Assembly (NCBI GenBank): GCA_029891345.1
Contig: CM056998.1
Span: forward strand, 171,578,332-171,642,331
From: Dryococelus australis
Lineage: Eukaryota; Arthropoda; Insecta; Phasmatodea; Phasmatidae
Length of the DNA stretch: 64,000 nucleotides
Reading direction: 5' to 3'
The position numbers and the translations under genes are program-made. The notes below the pieces were generated by a model, which made no database searches, was not told where the DNA came from, and saw nothing but the letters and a program-made list of their open reading frames with translations. Within the stretch, counting starts at the first letter, position 1; each line of letters begins with the position of its first letter. Shown here piece after piece: positions 1 through 10,725 of this stretch.

Positions 1-505
1 TTCAAGTTTTTGCAATAAAATATTGTGGTCGGCACAATCAAAAGCTTTTGAAAGGTCTGCGAATATAGCTATTGAGAATTGTCTTTTATCAAAAGAAGTT
101 AATATTTTTTTAAGTAAAACTGTATATAGCTTGTTCTGTGGATCTGCCCTCTACAGAGCCATGCTGATGCAATGAAATAACCTTGATTTTTTATTGAGAA
201 TTGGGTCAGTTTATTTGCTGTCAATTTCACTAAATTTTTTTAAAAGGACGTAAGAAGAGCACTAGGCCTATAGTTATCCATCAATACCTTGTCACCTTTT
301 TTATGTATTGGTACTAATTTTGCATATTTGAGTCTATCAGAAAAGATTCCATGGGCAAGACATTCATTTAAAATGTAAGTCAAAGGCAGTTTTATTAAAT
401 AAGAACACTTTTTTTAGCAGAGTCATAGGTACCTCATCTATTCCACAGGAACTTTTACTTTTGAAATTTCTAATTACATTTATGATGTCTTCATAGATAG
501 GTGTG
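1..505 (-). pseudogene. Non-LTR retrotransposon (LINE) reverse transcriptase fragment, runs off left edge
   Basis: On the minus strand, RT motifs typical of Jockey/CR1-like LINEs appear in the right order but in shifting frames. Reading from about 505 downward there is a stretch like SSCGIDEVPMTLLKK, then CLAHGIFSDRLKYAKLVPIH followed by KKGD and NYRPSALLTSF (RT motifs 1-2), then a GRST-like QHGSVEGRSTEQAI. Near the window edge is FADLSKAFDCADHNILLQKL, the motif-A block that holds the first catalytic aspartate. The YADD motif would lie outside the window. At least two frame changes and a stop are visible, so this is a dead copy. The family-level call (LINE RT) is secure; the clade is not. Confidence 0.85.
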
Positions 506-985
506 AAAAACAGCGTGGTGGAAAAAAAAAGGTAAGTAAAAATAGTATTTAATAATGAAATATGCGGTCCTTATGATGATTTTCGAAATTGATTAAAGGT
601 ATGTCATTACTGTTGCTTATGCCTGATTAATTATAAATTTAAGCGGTTTGAATTTTAAACAAATGCAGTAGTATTCCAAAGTAAAAAGAAATAAATTATA
701 GCTGAGAGCTTATAAAAGAAATATTGCGAAATTTTTGCCCCAATAAAAGACGAAATGTAATAAAATTATACTTATTAGGAACTATACTTATAAGCAGTAT
801 ATGATTTTTTTGTGGGTTGAATACATGGATGCGACGAATTGCTAATCACAATTATTTGATATATAAATATAATATTTGGTGGTTTTGCATGTAGGTTATA
901 GTTTACATACATCTTTATTAAAACAAGTGTAAAACAGCATTGATGATGTGACTAATGCATTTAAAACTAATATCGCTGTATATCA

Positions 986-988
<3 letters not shown>
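506..988. other. AT-rich spacer, nothing recognised
   Basis: No open frame, repeat or tRNA-like motif was recognised. It may include 5' sequence of the neighbouring LINE. Confidence 0.4.

Positions 989-1050
<62 letters not shown>
989..1050. repeat. (TA)n microsatellite
   Basis: About 31 uninterrupted TA units, followed immediately by a short C-rich run (CACCCCC). Confidence 0.98.
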
Positions 1051-1053
<3 letters not shown>

Positions 1054-1913
1054 CCCCTGTCCTTAATGACCTCGCCGTAGAGGACTGCGAAGCCATAAAA
1101 AATTGCAGTTAAAGGAATCAGTGTTTCTTGCGTGTAGGTTGTAAGATTTTACTAAGTTTCTTAGTGGTAGGTGATTCTACTTTTTGGTTCCCATTATCGT
1201 AAAATCACGCGTTTTATTTCACTACTTACTCGGATTTTCTGCAGTGTTTCGGACAACAGATAAGAGAAGCTACGTTTATATATCTAGATCTAGAGCTACA
1301 ATAGCTCTCATGTGTCTGTAGAGAACTCAGGCAAAGTGTTTTGAAGCTGACAGAATATAGCTTATATATGTCTCTAATTAGACCTGGAATACTCTTAAAA
1401 TCTTATGTAACTAACTCAGGACCGTTTACATTGGGAACACAGTTTAGGAGGAGAGAAGGTGTCAGTAGAGTGTATTTATAGAAAATCGGAGGCCACAATT
1501 AGTTGATGTTATGTCGGAATCACATTCCAGCAGTACTAATTTTTCATGTGGTGAAAGATGCAGAGCAGAGATACTGAGCAGTATTCATTAACTGTCAATT
1601 CTACTTGCGAGGTCACTCCCGGATTTTCGCATGTAGGAATCGTGCCTGGACGATGCAGTAGGTCGACGGGTTTTCTCGGAGATCTTCGGTTTCCCCTCTT
1701 CCGCGTCATTGCATTCCAAGGTGCTTCTCCGTATCCGCCTCATTCATCCCTCATCGGCTCTAAAGACCTTAGCTTAGATCATAAGAGCCGTCCAAACTTC
1801 TTATTAACTTATTTTGTAATATTAACGTAATTATTCATGACACCAGCGACTGATTTGCAATGTCAGAATCTAATATGATCAAGTTTTATTTAATAACATG
1901 TCATAGAAGGGGT
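1051..1913. other. Unannotated spacer
   Basis: No gene is supported. A 90-codon open frame at 1558-1830 resembles no family and its length is expected by chance. Confidence 0.4.
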
Positions 1914-2080
1914 GTGACGTCATAAAAGTGTATCCAACATGGAACAATGTTTTGTTAAAGTCACGTGATAGATTCCGAACACACCATTAGCTCCCTGGAG
2001 CGTGACCTCACGAAGGTGCGTCCAACAAGTTCGCCATTGCGCAGTCTTCCTAAAGTCACGTGACCCATCTTGAACACACC
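1914..2080. repeat. Two-copy tandem duplication with CRE-like and CACGTG palindromes
   Basis: Two imperfect copies (1914-1985 and 2002-2080) share, in the same order, GTGAC-TCA, GTCCAACA or its variant, AAAGTCACGTGA and GAACACACC. Copy 1 carries a perfect TGACGTCA (1915-1922) and CACGTG (1962-1967). Copy 2 has GTGACCTCA and the 10-bp palindrome GTCACGTGAC (2055-2064). TGACGTCA is the CREB/ATF site and CACGTG the canonical E-box, so a duplicated enhancer or the subterminal region of a transposon are both possible. Function is inference. Confidence 0.7.
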
Positions 2081-3611
2081 CTTTCTTTCAGTCTCTTATA
2101 GCAGACGCCGCCTCTATCGATTATACCTCTATGGGTATAATAGACCTCAATGATTATATAACATGTTGTGAAGTCCGTGTTATATGCTTTAACATTTACA
2201 TGTTTATGAGCACCGTTTTCTTTAGATTTGTAGCTAACAAAGAAAAAATTAAATAACGTTTAGGAACAGCCCGCGGTTATGGGCAATTTCGAGATCGCTG
2301 CAGCCCGAATTTTCATATTAGAATTCGTCAGTGTATTCACTCATATATTTGGACGTTGAAGACACGTATTTGTGTACGAATTACCCTGGGCACAGACTAG
2401 AAAGAGGCCCTAAAATATTATCACTGAAACGGCGTGTTAAATAATCTTGTTTTCGATAGCGGCGTTTGTAGGGGCCGATAACGCAAATTGTAGAATAATG
2501 ACTTTTCGTTTGATTAGACTCCCGAATAATCTAGATATCCAGAAGTCAACATATCGACACAAGATTTAGAGACGTGAGAAATATTTAAGTAACATTCTTG
2601 GCATCCAAGTCATAGTTTGGGACAGTAACACAGCTTTATGTCCGTGACCGCAAAACAGACTAGTATACAGTAACCGTGACATAATGTTTCCCATGCATCC
2701 GAAGCTGAGAGAATATTATTTTGAAACTCAGTTTAAGACTTTTGAACTATAATTAATTATTTTTTTAATTTACTGACTTTTACGATAAGTCTAAGAATAT
2801 TTTCAGTGGCAGAATTAACATTTTCAAGTACATTGTATCACATTATCTTGTCTTACAACCATACGTTTTCAAGTTTATTCCATTCGAATGTGAGTTACAA
2901 TTATTGATTTTATGAATATCTGAGTCAATATTACAATATATAATATAATAATACATTATATTAAATAAGATACAGCAAAAAAGTTTTGATCTATTTATTT
3001 TTCGGCGTTACAGATTTTTCTGAGTGATATTTGTTAACGTTAAGTGTACTGCATGTGAAAGAACAGAAAAGTCTACATTCCAAACAACTTCAAACACTGA
3101 GATCAATGATCTTACTCATATTTTCGTACTTTGATTCATAATTATTTTATGCACAACTCTCACGATTCCGCCAAAACGAAACTACTAAAAAACCAAACGC
3201 ACATGAAAATACTTTATAATTCAGTTTTGATGAAAGCAATTCAATTATGCTAGTGATATAAATATAAAACAAATTTCTGAGCACACAACAGAGCATAGTG
3301 CTTGTTATCTGAGGACAATATCTGTACGTATAAGTTATCTAGTCAGAATTAATTTCGCTAAACTACAGAAGTAGGCCTATGTCATAAACGTGTTTGCCTG
3401 CCTAATACCACTTCTCCCTCATACACTTCATATTATAAATGTTTGCATATTAGTTTCTTAAATTGAAACAAGTAACTTAACATTTCACCAAGATGGGATT
3501 ACATAAAAAAATAACTTTAATTCTATGATAGTCAGTTATCTTGCCCTCGTAACCGTATCTAATTATTGTTTCCTGATCAGCCATTTATATCACATATAAC
3601 TTTCCATCTGC
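2081..3611. other. AT-rich spacer
   Basis: Only a small perfect inverted repeat (ATTATACC ... GGTATAAT, about 2123-2143) stands out. No coding signal was recognised. Confidence 0.4.
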
Positions 3612-3715
3612 CACGATTTAGGGAAACAATAGAAAACCCTGATTAGGATAGCCGGACCGAGATTCAAATCCAGGTCCTCCCGAAAGTGAGTTCACTTGCC
3701 ACATCTTGTTCGGTC
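3612..3715 (-). mobile_element. tRNA-derived SINE fragment
   Basis: Read on the minus strand, the sequence contains a B-box-like GGATTTGAATCTCGG, followed by GTCCGGCTATCCTAATCAGG, then TTTTCTATTGTTTCCC. A tRNA T-arm-like B-box followed by a 'ggttttc...tttccc' body is the arrangement of polyneopteran tRNA-SINEs as I know them. The A-box half is weak, so this is a partial copy. Confidence 0.55.
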
Positions 3716-4184
3716 CAGGTGTACAGTAGGTAGAAATAAGTTTGTCCAAAAAGTGTCCTGAGCACGTTTATAGACATAGATATGAATACTGTTTATTAAC
3801 AGTGTAACAGAAAAACCTTTCCACATTTATTCAGGTAAGACAATACAGTTTTGGTGGAAACCTATTAAATATATCTACCTGCTTGTTAAAGAGTGTCAAA
3901 TGCCTTAAAATGTTATGCTAACGCATGGCAAAAGAGTTACACGAATACGTGGTAGTTTAAAAATTTCACAGGAGCAGGCATTTTCTTCGAAGTAGCATAT
4001 AATGTACTGCTTAATCGGACACAGATGCATGGTGTTTACAGTTATTAGAGTGCCTGAAAGCGCAATGCTCAAAATATGTATTTTAAGGCCAACCAGTATT
4101 TCTTTTTATACTATTGATCGATATCAAAGACCCAGAGAAAACCGACTAGCTAACACCAACATCCGCCTCGTTTAAAAAAATGCG
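3716..4184. other. Unannotated spacer
   Basis: A plus-strand stretch with few stops (about 3920-4140) was noted, but I recognise no family in it. Confidence 0.35.
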
Positions 4185-4257
4185 AAAAACTCATATCTGA
4201 CTTCGCCTGTATTTGAACCTGTGCGAGCACTGTTAGCCGCTATACCACCGCGGCTAT
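4185..4257 (-). mobile_element. tRNA-like SINE head
   Basis: On the minus strand CCGCGGTGGTATAGCGGCTA (an A-box-like TGGTATAGCGGC) is followed after about 20 bp by GGTTCAAATAC (B-box-like). The A-to-B spacing fits a pol III tRNA promoter. The flanks do not pair into a tRNA acceptor stem, so it is a SINE head or pseudo-tRNA and not a gene. Confidence 0.55.
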
Positions 4258-5109
4258 TTCTGGATCAATAAAATTCGAACTGATAGTAGGGTATAAATAG
4301 ATTACTTTACATAAAAATCAGTACATTAACAGGCTAACTGGCCTTAGTTGCCATGATAGAGCAGTTCTACGGTTGGTGTGTTCAGTTGGATAGATGTGAG
4401 CTGCTCATTGCAAAGCCGTTCGCTGACTCACATCACAAGCACGCCACCTGCCTACATATATCCTTATTTGCCCATCATCTTTCTCCACTCTTACTCCCCT
4501 TCTCACTCTCACATCAAACCTCATACGCATTGTGTGCCTAGTTCAAGGTAGCTCCGCTTAGATCGCGCTGCGTACGTTGTAACCGTATGTGGCGCTATCC
4601 TACGAGTAACTAAAAAAACCACACCATCAGCCCGTGCGCGGTAAAATTTTTCTTCCACACACTGTTAAGGAAATTCTATAGGCAAGGTTTAAAATGCAGA
4701 TTTGACCATTTTAACGATAACCCCCCCCCCCCCCCCCCCGCCCCGAATACGCTTAAAATGACAAAAGTTAGAAAAAAATAGGAGCATAGATAATTGTTTT
4801 TTATCTTTCCTGACAAAAAGGCGTATTTGCAGAACATTTATTTACTGAGATACGCCTATTCGGGCAAACTACTATTTCACAAAAAATGAGTGTAAGATAT
4901 GGTGTTCGATTTCGGTTAATGTTATAAAAGATAAAGGAAGTTCCTTGGCATGAAATATTATCGGAAATTTGATACAATAATTTACGTTTCAAAAGTTTTT
5001 TAATGGATTTTGTTGCCCACTAATTGATTTACCAACCCCATCAATTACCCTTGCCAGGTTTGCTGCATATTTTCAATGTGAACTGTTTGAAGACTTTGCA
5101 GGATTCGCA
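4258..5109. other. Spacer with poly-C tract
   Basis: Contains an uninterrupted run of 19 C at 4721-4739. No gene is supported; the short open frames here match nothing known to me. Confidence 0.5.
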
Positions 5110-5352
5110 GAAAGATGTCACTTGGCCTAAAAGTAATTTAACTTAATATTTAGAAAAAGTTTCATTTTACCAAAAGTAATTTAGCCTGAATCTCATTTGG
5201 CTTAGAAGTCATTTGGCCTAAAAGTCCTTTGGCTTCAAGTCATTTGGCCTAAAAGTCCTTTGGCTTCAAGTCATTTGGCCTAAAATTCAGTTAGTCCTAA
5301 TGACACATGGCCTACAATTAATTTGGCCTAAAACCATGTTAGGCCAAATGAC
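5110..5352. repeat. Degenerate minisatellite with a TTTGGCCTAAAAGTC-like unit
   Basis: About a dozen units of roughly 15-16 bp, built on (C/T)ATTTGGCCTAAAAGT and CTTTGGCTTCAAGT, run from 5110 to 5352. In the centre a 31-bp dimer is repeated perfectly (5210-5240 and 5241-5271), with a partial third copy starting at 5272. The last unit (about 5338-5351) is inverted, TTAGGCCAAATGAC. The array stops where a GC-rich block begins. Confidence 0.9.
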
Positions 5353-5600
5353 GCGTATCCAGACGCGCGCCTCGTGAGTAGCCAGCGGGCGAAACGCGCT
5401 GCAGGTTTGTCTCTGGTGGTGCACTCTGTGGGCGGGCCTCGGAAGCTGTGGCGCCGGAGCCTAGTCGTGTGCGGCGCGCATTCCATTCTGCCAGTTCACC
5501 GCCGCCTGGCCCCCGGGGCTGTTTGGGTGCGAGCCAAGCGCCTTCTTGTCCCACTATCGCCGGCTGCAACTGCTTCTACAACGCGTTTACTTGCCAGTCA
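5353..5600. promoter_or_regulatory. CpG-rich block, possible promoter or 5' exon
   Basis: Composition changes abruptly from AT-rich to GC- and CpG-rich (GCGCGC, GGCGCC, CCCCGGGGC, CGCCGGC) for about 250 bp and then returns to AT-rich. Open frames exist on both strands (for example 5374-5760 plus), but they follow from the GC-rich composition and match no family I know. Possibilities are an unmethylated promoter, a 5' UTR exon, or a GC-rich transposon fragment. Confidence 0.35.
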
Positions 5601-6678
5601 AGCGCTCCTTCGCCTGAAAGCGTATCTGATCTCAGCCCCACACAGTCTTCTCTTAATCCCCCGTTACACTGTCACATTTTTCCACCAAACTGTTTCCAGT
5701 AAGTTTGGTCAAATAAAGTTGGACAGTTCCGACGTCATAAGCGCCTTCATATTTGTCTGAAAATATTGGATGGCTAAAGTTTCTATCAGACATTTGAAGA
5801 TTGTTCGGCTCTAAAATGTCCTTGATGTTTGATGGGCTCAGCCAATCAAAATCGTGCACAACAAAAATTGACGTCACTATACTTAATAACGAACAGTTGC
5901 TGGAAACGAAATAGGTTATTAATATCATTTATGTAAATGCTGTAATGTTGCACATAATATGGATACCTCAAAGCCATTAAATTTCATATCTCAGATAAAT
6001 AAAATTACAAATTGGTAAAGAAGTGAAAATAAATCACAACATTCTTCAAGTTTCTTCTTTTTAATGGACTGGGTGGAAACACAACAGCAGTATCTCACTT
6101 TGAAAATATTTTTGAAATGAAAATTCAGATTTGATCATCTCAGTAAAAAAATTCGACAGTGACACATTTCCAAACACATTCAATATAATTTGTTAAACTT
6201 TGCTGGAAGAAAAAAAATTTGTGAAAGTATTGCGTCTTCAAATTTTATTGTGAAATATATTTGATGGCGAAAATTTTACAGTGTAACAGCGTCTTTATTC
6301 CTTCAAATTGGCTCGCAAAAATAAAGGATGATTTTCCGTATAATTTATATTTTTGTATGTTTTCTGTAGTTTTTTTTAAATTGTAATTTTAAGATGCCTG
6401 TATTTCAGGAGTGAAGCCACGAGAAGAATGGATACAGTCGAAATCAACGATAACAATGAACAGTACATTCCAGCCATACATAATTGGCTTTTCTGTTGAA
6501 AACGGCAATATGTTTTCCACCGAGAAAAAAAAAAAACATAAAATATAAATTGGGAAAAAAACCTGCAAGAGACAGAAAATAACATAAAAAGAGTCAAGAA
6601 AACATCAGAAACCGTAAAGACAAACGGGAAACATGTACAAGATAAATTAAATACAACAAAGCCATACTTACACGTATA
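5601..6678. other. AT-rich spacer
   Basis: Nothing recognised. Confidence 0.4.
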
Positions 6679-6815
6679 GGATGCTCACGGTAAATTAAGC
6701 ACTTTTGAAAGCCCTGCGTAAGTTCCACATTTTCTCCTTAAATTGTGTCCTTTCTGCAATTGTAAAATTTGCATTGCAATGGACCTAACAACGACTTTCT
6801 TCATGCATCAGCAAC
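6679..6815 (+). mobile_element. GGCTGTTCAC-family MITE, left part only
   Basis: The terminus GGATGCTCACGG, followed by taaattaagcacttttgaaa and gccctgc, matches the left inverted terminus of the MITE family found repeatedly at 40-62 kb. Internal sequence stays recognisable to the CTTCATGCATCAG stretch. No right terminus was found. Confidence 0.7.
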
Positions 6816-6969
6816 TAAAAACGTGTAGCTTGTGGGAACCAAAAATGTATTACCAATATGCCAGTTGTACGAACTCCGATGTGAGTATAAATCAATAGAA
6901 CACCAACTTAATTTGCCATGAATGTACCAACAACACATTCGCAATAAAATAAGACATGGAACTATTTAA

Positions 6970-7100
6970 CTCTTAGCTCCAAATTAGCCGGGAGTTTGCT
7001 TATCAGTGTGTATGGTGGCATATGCAGTTAACAGGCAGAGGCAGTGATATATTTGCTCCAACTTAGCTGGGAGCTTGCTTATTAGCGTTGAAGTATATTT
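6970..7100 (+). repeat. Dispersed direct repeat, copy 1
   Basis: The segment with GGCATATGCAGTTAACAGGC and the following gatatatttgctccaacttagc recurs at 9077-9141. Within this copy the motif GCTCCAA(A/C)TTAGC(C/T)GGGAG appears twice, about 75 bp apart, giving a short internal tandem. Confidence 0.75.
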
Positions 7101-9076
7101 GGGTTTTGTGTATATACTCTGAACTGGATACTACATTTGATGGCAATTGCCACTAAAGTATATTTCTAGTTAGTGGTGTTTGTGTGGCAGCACCTTTGGG
7201 ATAGCCACTGTAGTATTTCCAGTAGCACACAGCAGTATGTTGTGAGGTGTTTTTGTGTGAGTACGAGAGTATCTACAGCAGCTGTGTAATGCATTCATAC
7301 AGTGTGTTGTGACAAATATGAGGAAAGTTGGGCGCCGATAATCAAGATTGCACATAAACCAAAATGCTGAACCTTGCTTACACAATTAGAATCTGTACAC
7401 AATTTAATATGAAACGTAGTGAAAATGCTGACAGACCGTAAGCTGCGGAGTGCTGTGGTATACAGGTGAACACCATGCGCACCTGGTCCAGCAGCTGACA
7501 GCATCACTCTCCCAGCTATCCTGCTATGAACAACCCCTCTCCTTGCACTGGCTTGGCATAGACAGATTCTCTATTGCAGATTCAGAAAGACATTTGGCAT
7601 ATTGAGCACCATGCTGTGTAGCTTGAGATAAAAGAAACTGTGTTTAAACTTGTATATGTATTGCGTTTGGTAGTTTGCAATATTATATGCAAACTTAATG
7701 GAAAGACATATTGCAACCAAGTGTAGATAGGGAATACAAAAAAAAATATTCTCATACTTGTTTTACTTGTTCCAAATCTCTTCAAAAACATTTCACAAAC
7801 TCGACCAAGTTACACTGCACACTGTTCCTGTTTACTATCAGTACTGGGGTTGCTACTCAGACACTCACAGTCAGTACTCATCAACACTTAAGGTATTTTA
7901 CTTTGACTTAGCCAGTGGTAGTTAAATGACGTTGCCAAGACTCATCTTGGGGTACACTTTGGTCATAACTATACTATGAGTGATTGCAATTTCCATTGTG
8001 TTACAGTCTTAGTTTCAGATGGCACAAAATGTTCTAATTGGTTAAATCAAATCACAGATAATGAAATCCTTATTACTTTCTCAGGCCTAATGTAGTTTCA
8101 CACTCATAAACACTTTAAGGAAAATAACAAATAAGGTCTCGATACCTCCAGGAGCTATTGTTGGAGTATAAGGGTAGGCTATTATATAAAGTACTTCTTT
8201 AATATAAAATACCAGCTCAGGTCTCTTCTTAACTATCTGACTGCAACTTGTGGCTCACAGCACACATTCCAATCATACTTAACACTTTCATATTGAACTT
8301 TCAGCACACAATAATCACAACCCATGGACTGTCTCTCCAGACACATACATTCACCTCCAAGCCTCAACCCTGAGAGAGCATTTCCAAGCAAGTTGGAAAT
8401 GAACTTCCAGTAATTTTGGCGCAATACATGGCAACTAATCACAGATAGACCTCCTAAAAGTCCTACCTGAGATAGGGATGCACAGGTATGCTTACATGTC
8501 AAACTTCACCCAGATCAGCTGATCTTTTTTAGCTGTAGCCTTGTAAACACAAACACCGCATGACGTCATTGACGTAGTGCACTCACATATCTTTGACATT
8601 TAAAATATAGTAATTTTACCAATAACTGATGAACAGACAAAATTAAGAAAAGTAGAATTTCTAAATAAGAAATAAAATAAAACAATTACATTATTTTACA
8701 TTGAAATACCAAAACAAAGAACACTTAATTTTACCACTTATTTCTATTCAAATAAACGACCTCCAACTACCATACTTCAAAAATACATAACAATAAAAAT
8801 ATTATTAATGATCACTGTAACTGTGCTGCCAACAATAGCATAACAAATACTTAACCTCACTTTCTGCAAGTCAACATACATACAATTTAGCGATCTTTTT
8901 AAAGTAAACAAAGTGGAAAACATGTAAACAACACTGAAATATGGTTAAATATGTACGGCAAAAAGAAAAACTACATATATGAACAATGTAAACAATAAAT
9001 AAACGTTCAGTAAAATAAAATAAGTAAATATTGAAAATAAACAATATATAATCTGTAGCATTCTCACATGCAACAG
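7101..9076. other. Spacer between the two direct repeats
   Basis: Several open frames of 60-90 codons occur on both strands, but none has recognisable domains. If the flanking repeats were remnants of LTRs this would be the internal region, yet no retroviral motif is visible. Confidence 0.35.
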
Positions 9077-9141
9077 CGTGTATGATGGCATATGCAGTTA
9101 ACAGGCCGAGGCCGCGATATATTTCCTCCAACTTAGCCGGA
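9077..9141 (+). repeat. Dispersed direct repeat, copy 2
   Basis: About 65 bp closely matching 7006-7078. Its right edge abuts the probable 3' end of the R1-like LINE fragment. Confidence 0.75.
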
Positions 9142-9462
9142 CACGGGCAACTCCATCCCCTTTTCCTATTTACTCCCTCCTTTGTCAGGCAGCCACCAGG
9201 AGGCGGGGCTGTGGACCCCTATCTGATCCCCCCCCCCCCCCTGAACTCCTGTGCTGGAGGTGTTCTATCTTTTTTTTTGTCTATGGACAGGAACTGCTTC
9301 CCGCCTTGATGAACACTAGGTGAGAGGGCTACCCGCACACTCATTCAGAACCAAAACTCGTGGGAAAACATTTTCATCGATCTTGGGTGTTCACATCATC
9401 CCCGTCCCTGGACTACCTCCAAACTCGTCGCTCAGTCTGTGTCTCGGCCACCAGATGTAGAA
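9142..9462 (-). other. Probable 3' UTR of the adjacent LINE
   Basis: Lies directly 3' (on the minus strand) of the LINE ORF stop. It is moderately GC-rich and contains a poly-C run (about 9228-9241) and a poly-T run. The assignment rests on position only. Confidence 0.4.
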
Positions 9463-10248
9463 TTATTCCCTTCTTTTGCCATTTGACGTGAGGTACCTTA
9501 GCACTCCGGATACCAAGTTCCTGTCCCTGAGTATGTCCCTGAGTAGGAGAGCTCCATTTCCCCCCTCGAATTCAATCTGTAAGTCCTCTATCTTAGGACA
9601 CTGCACTGAATGGGCTGGGGTATCATGCACCATACACACCACACAACCAGGGTGATCAACCAGGACAACTTCTTCCTAAAGTTTCCATAGCCAGTCAAGA
9701 ACTGCGAATATTAGTGGCCTATTACAATCTACTTCCCCATACGCAGCCTCTGGTGGACGTCTGGTAAGATCGCATGTGTTGTTCTTCCCTTATCCGAGTT
9801 GTCCCATCTAGTTTGCCACATTCTCAGGGTGACTTCTTTTCTTGCCTTCAGTTCCTCAGGGAGGAATTCTCCCCGTTTTCTCCTGGAAATTTCACCTCTT
9901 TCTACCACTAAGGGATCTAGTGGAACTTCCCCGGCGACCACTTGCAGGTCCTCGTTAGAAGTTGTCCTGTAGGTTTTCGTGATCCCCCAACAGTGCTGCT
10001 CGCTGTGCACTGATCCTTTTGCCATGGACTCTCTCTGCCTCCGGATACCACACTCCACACGCGTACATGAGGATGGGCAGGAACACTGACCTATACATAA
10101 GTTTCAGCGTCTGGTAGCCAAGACCCCAGTTTGCAGGTGCCACAGCCCTCAGCTTCTGGGACATCACAACAGCCTTATTCGCTGCATAGCGCATGTGTCC
10201 ATTGAATGCGAGACGGGGCTCGAGTATTACTCCTAAGTACTTCAGAAA
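9463..10248 (-). pseudogene. R1-like non-LTR retrotransposon, C-terminal end of ORF2
   Basis: The minus strand encodes LKYLGVILEPRLAFNGHMRY, then KLRAVAPANWGLGYQTLKLM and YRSVFLPILMYACGVWYPEA. These are the post-catalytic RT/thumb region of R1-clade LINEs. A frameshift near 9960-10058 moves the reading to a frame with RTTSNEDLQVVAGEVPLDPL and further on ILPDVHQRLRMGK. After another frame change comes a C-terminal zinc knuckle, CVVCMVHDTPAHSVQC, of the form C-x2-C-x7-H-x4-C. The ORF stop lies at about 9463. Sequence similarity ends sharply at 10248, consistent with 5' truncation by incomplete reverse transcription. Frameshifts make it non-functional. Confidence 0.88.
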
Positions 10249-10261
10249 AATATTTTACAAA

Positions 10262-10365
10262 TTTGAACTATTTTAGAATAAATTTCAATGATATTTCTGT
10301 TATCTGTAGTCTTTTAAATAGAATAAAATTACATAATATATTTCAATTATTTGTTGCTTTACTGG
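10262..10365 (+). repeat. About 100-bp direct repeat, copy 1 (pair at 12170)
   Basis: The core gatatttctgttatct, followed by taaatagaataaa and a similar downstream stretch, is shared with 12170-12270 about 1.9 kb away. Mismatches are scattered along the alignment. Confidence 0.7.
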
Positions 10366-10647
10366 CAGTATACAACCATGCAATGTGCCAATACATAACT
10401 TTTCTGCCTTCCATTTGCAAAGATAGTCACATGAAAAGTATGCATGATTTATGTCATATCCTTGGGGACTTATTAACCGATTTTCACCTTATTATTCGCA
10501 CAAGTAGTGCTACGGCAGGTAATTTAAACGTACATGCTTTAATAGGCTAAATCACTTATTTTCAAAATGAAGGCTCGTAAATATTTAAGGTTTGTAAATC
10601 CTATCATTCGAATTATTATACTGATTAAATTCGAAGTTTATGCTCGA

Positions 10648-10725
10648 ATCCGACCTCAGTAATGCAATTGATTGCACACTAACTTATTGTACGAGGTTTT
10701 CTGGGTTCGATTCCCGGCTGAGTAA
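10648..10725 (+). mobile_element. tRNA-derived SINE head
   Basis: An A-box-like CTCAGTAATGCAATTGATTG is followed about 35 bp later by a good B-box, GGGTTCGATTCCCGG (10703-10717). The sequence between does not fold into a normal anticodon arm, so a SINE or tRNA pseudogene is favoured over a tRNA gene. Confidence 0.55.

Noticed and set aside
5110..5352. CRISPR-like array of short repeats
   Set aside because: Units are contiguous without unique spacers and the context is eukaryotic.
5374..5760. 128-codon plus-strand frame in the GC-rich block
   Set aside because: No domain and low-complexity composition; not supported as a gene.
10648..10725. Possible tRNA gene
   Set aside because: Good B-box, but no acceptor stem or anticodon arm can be drawn; SINE head is more likely.
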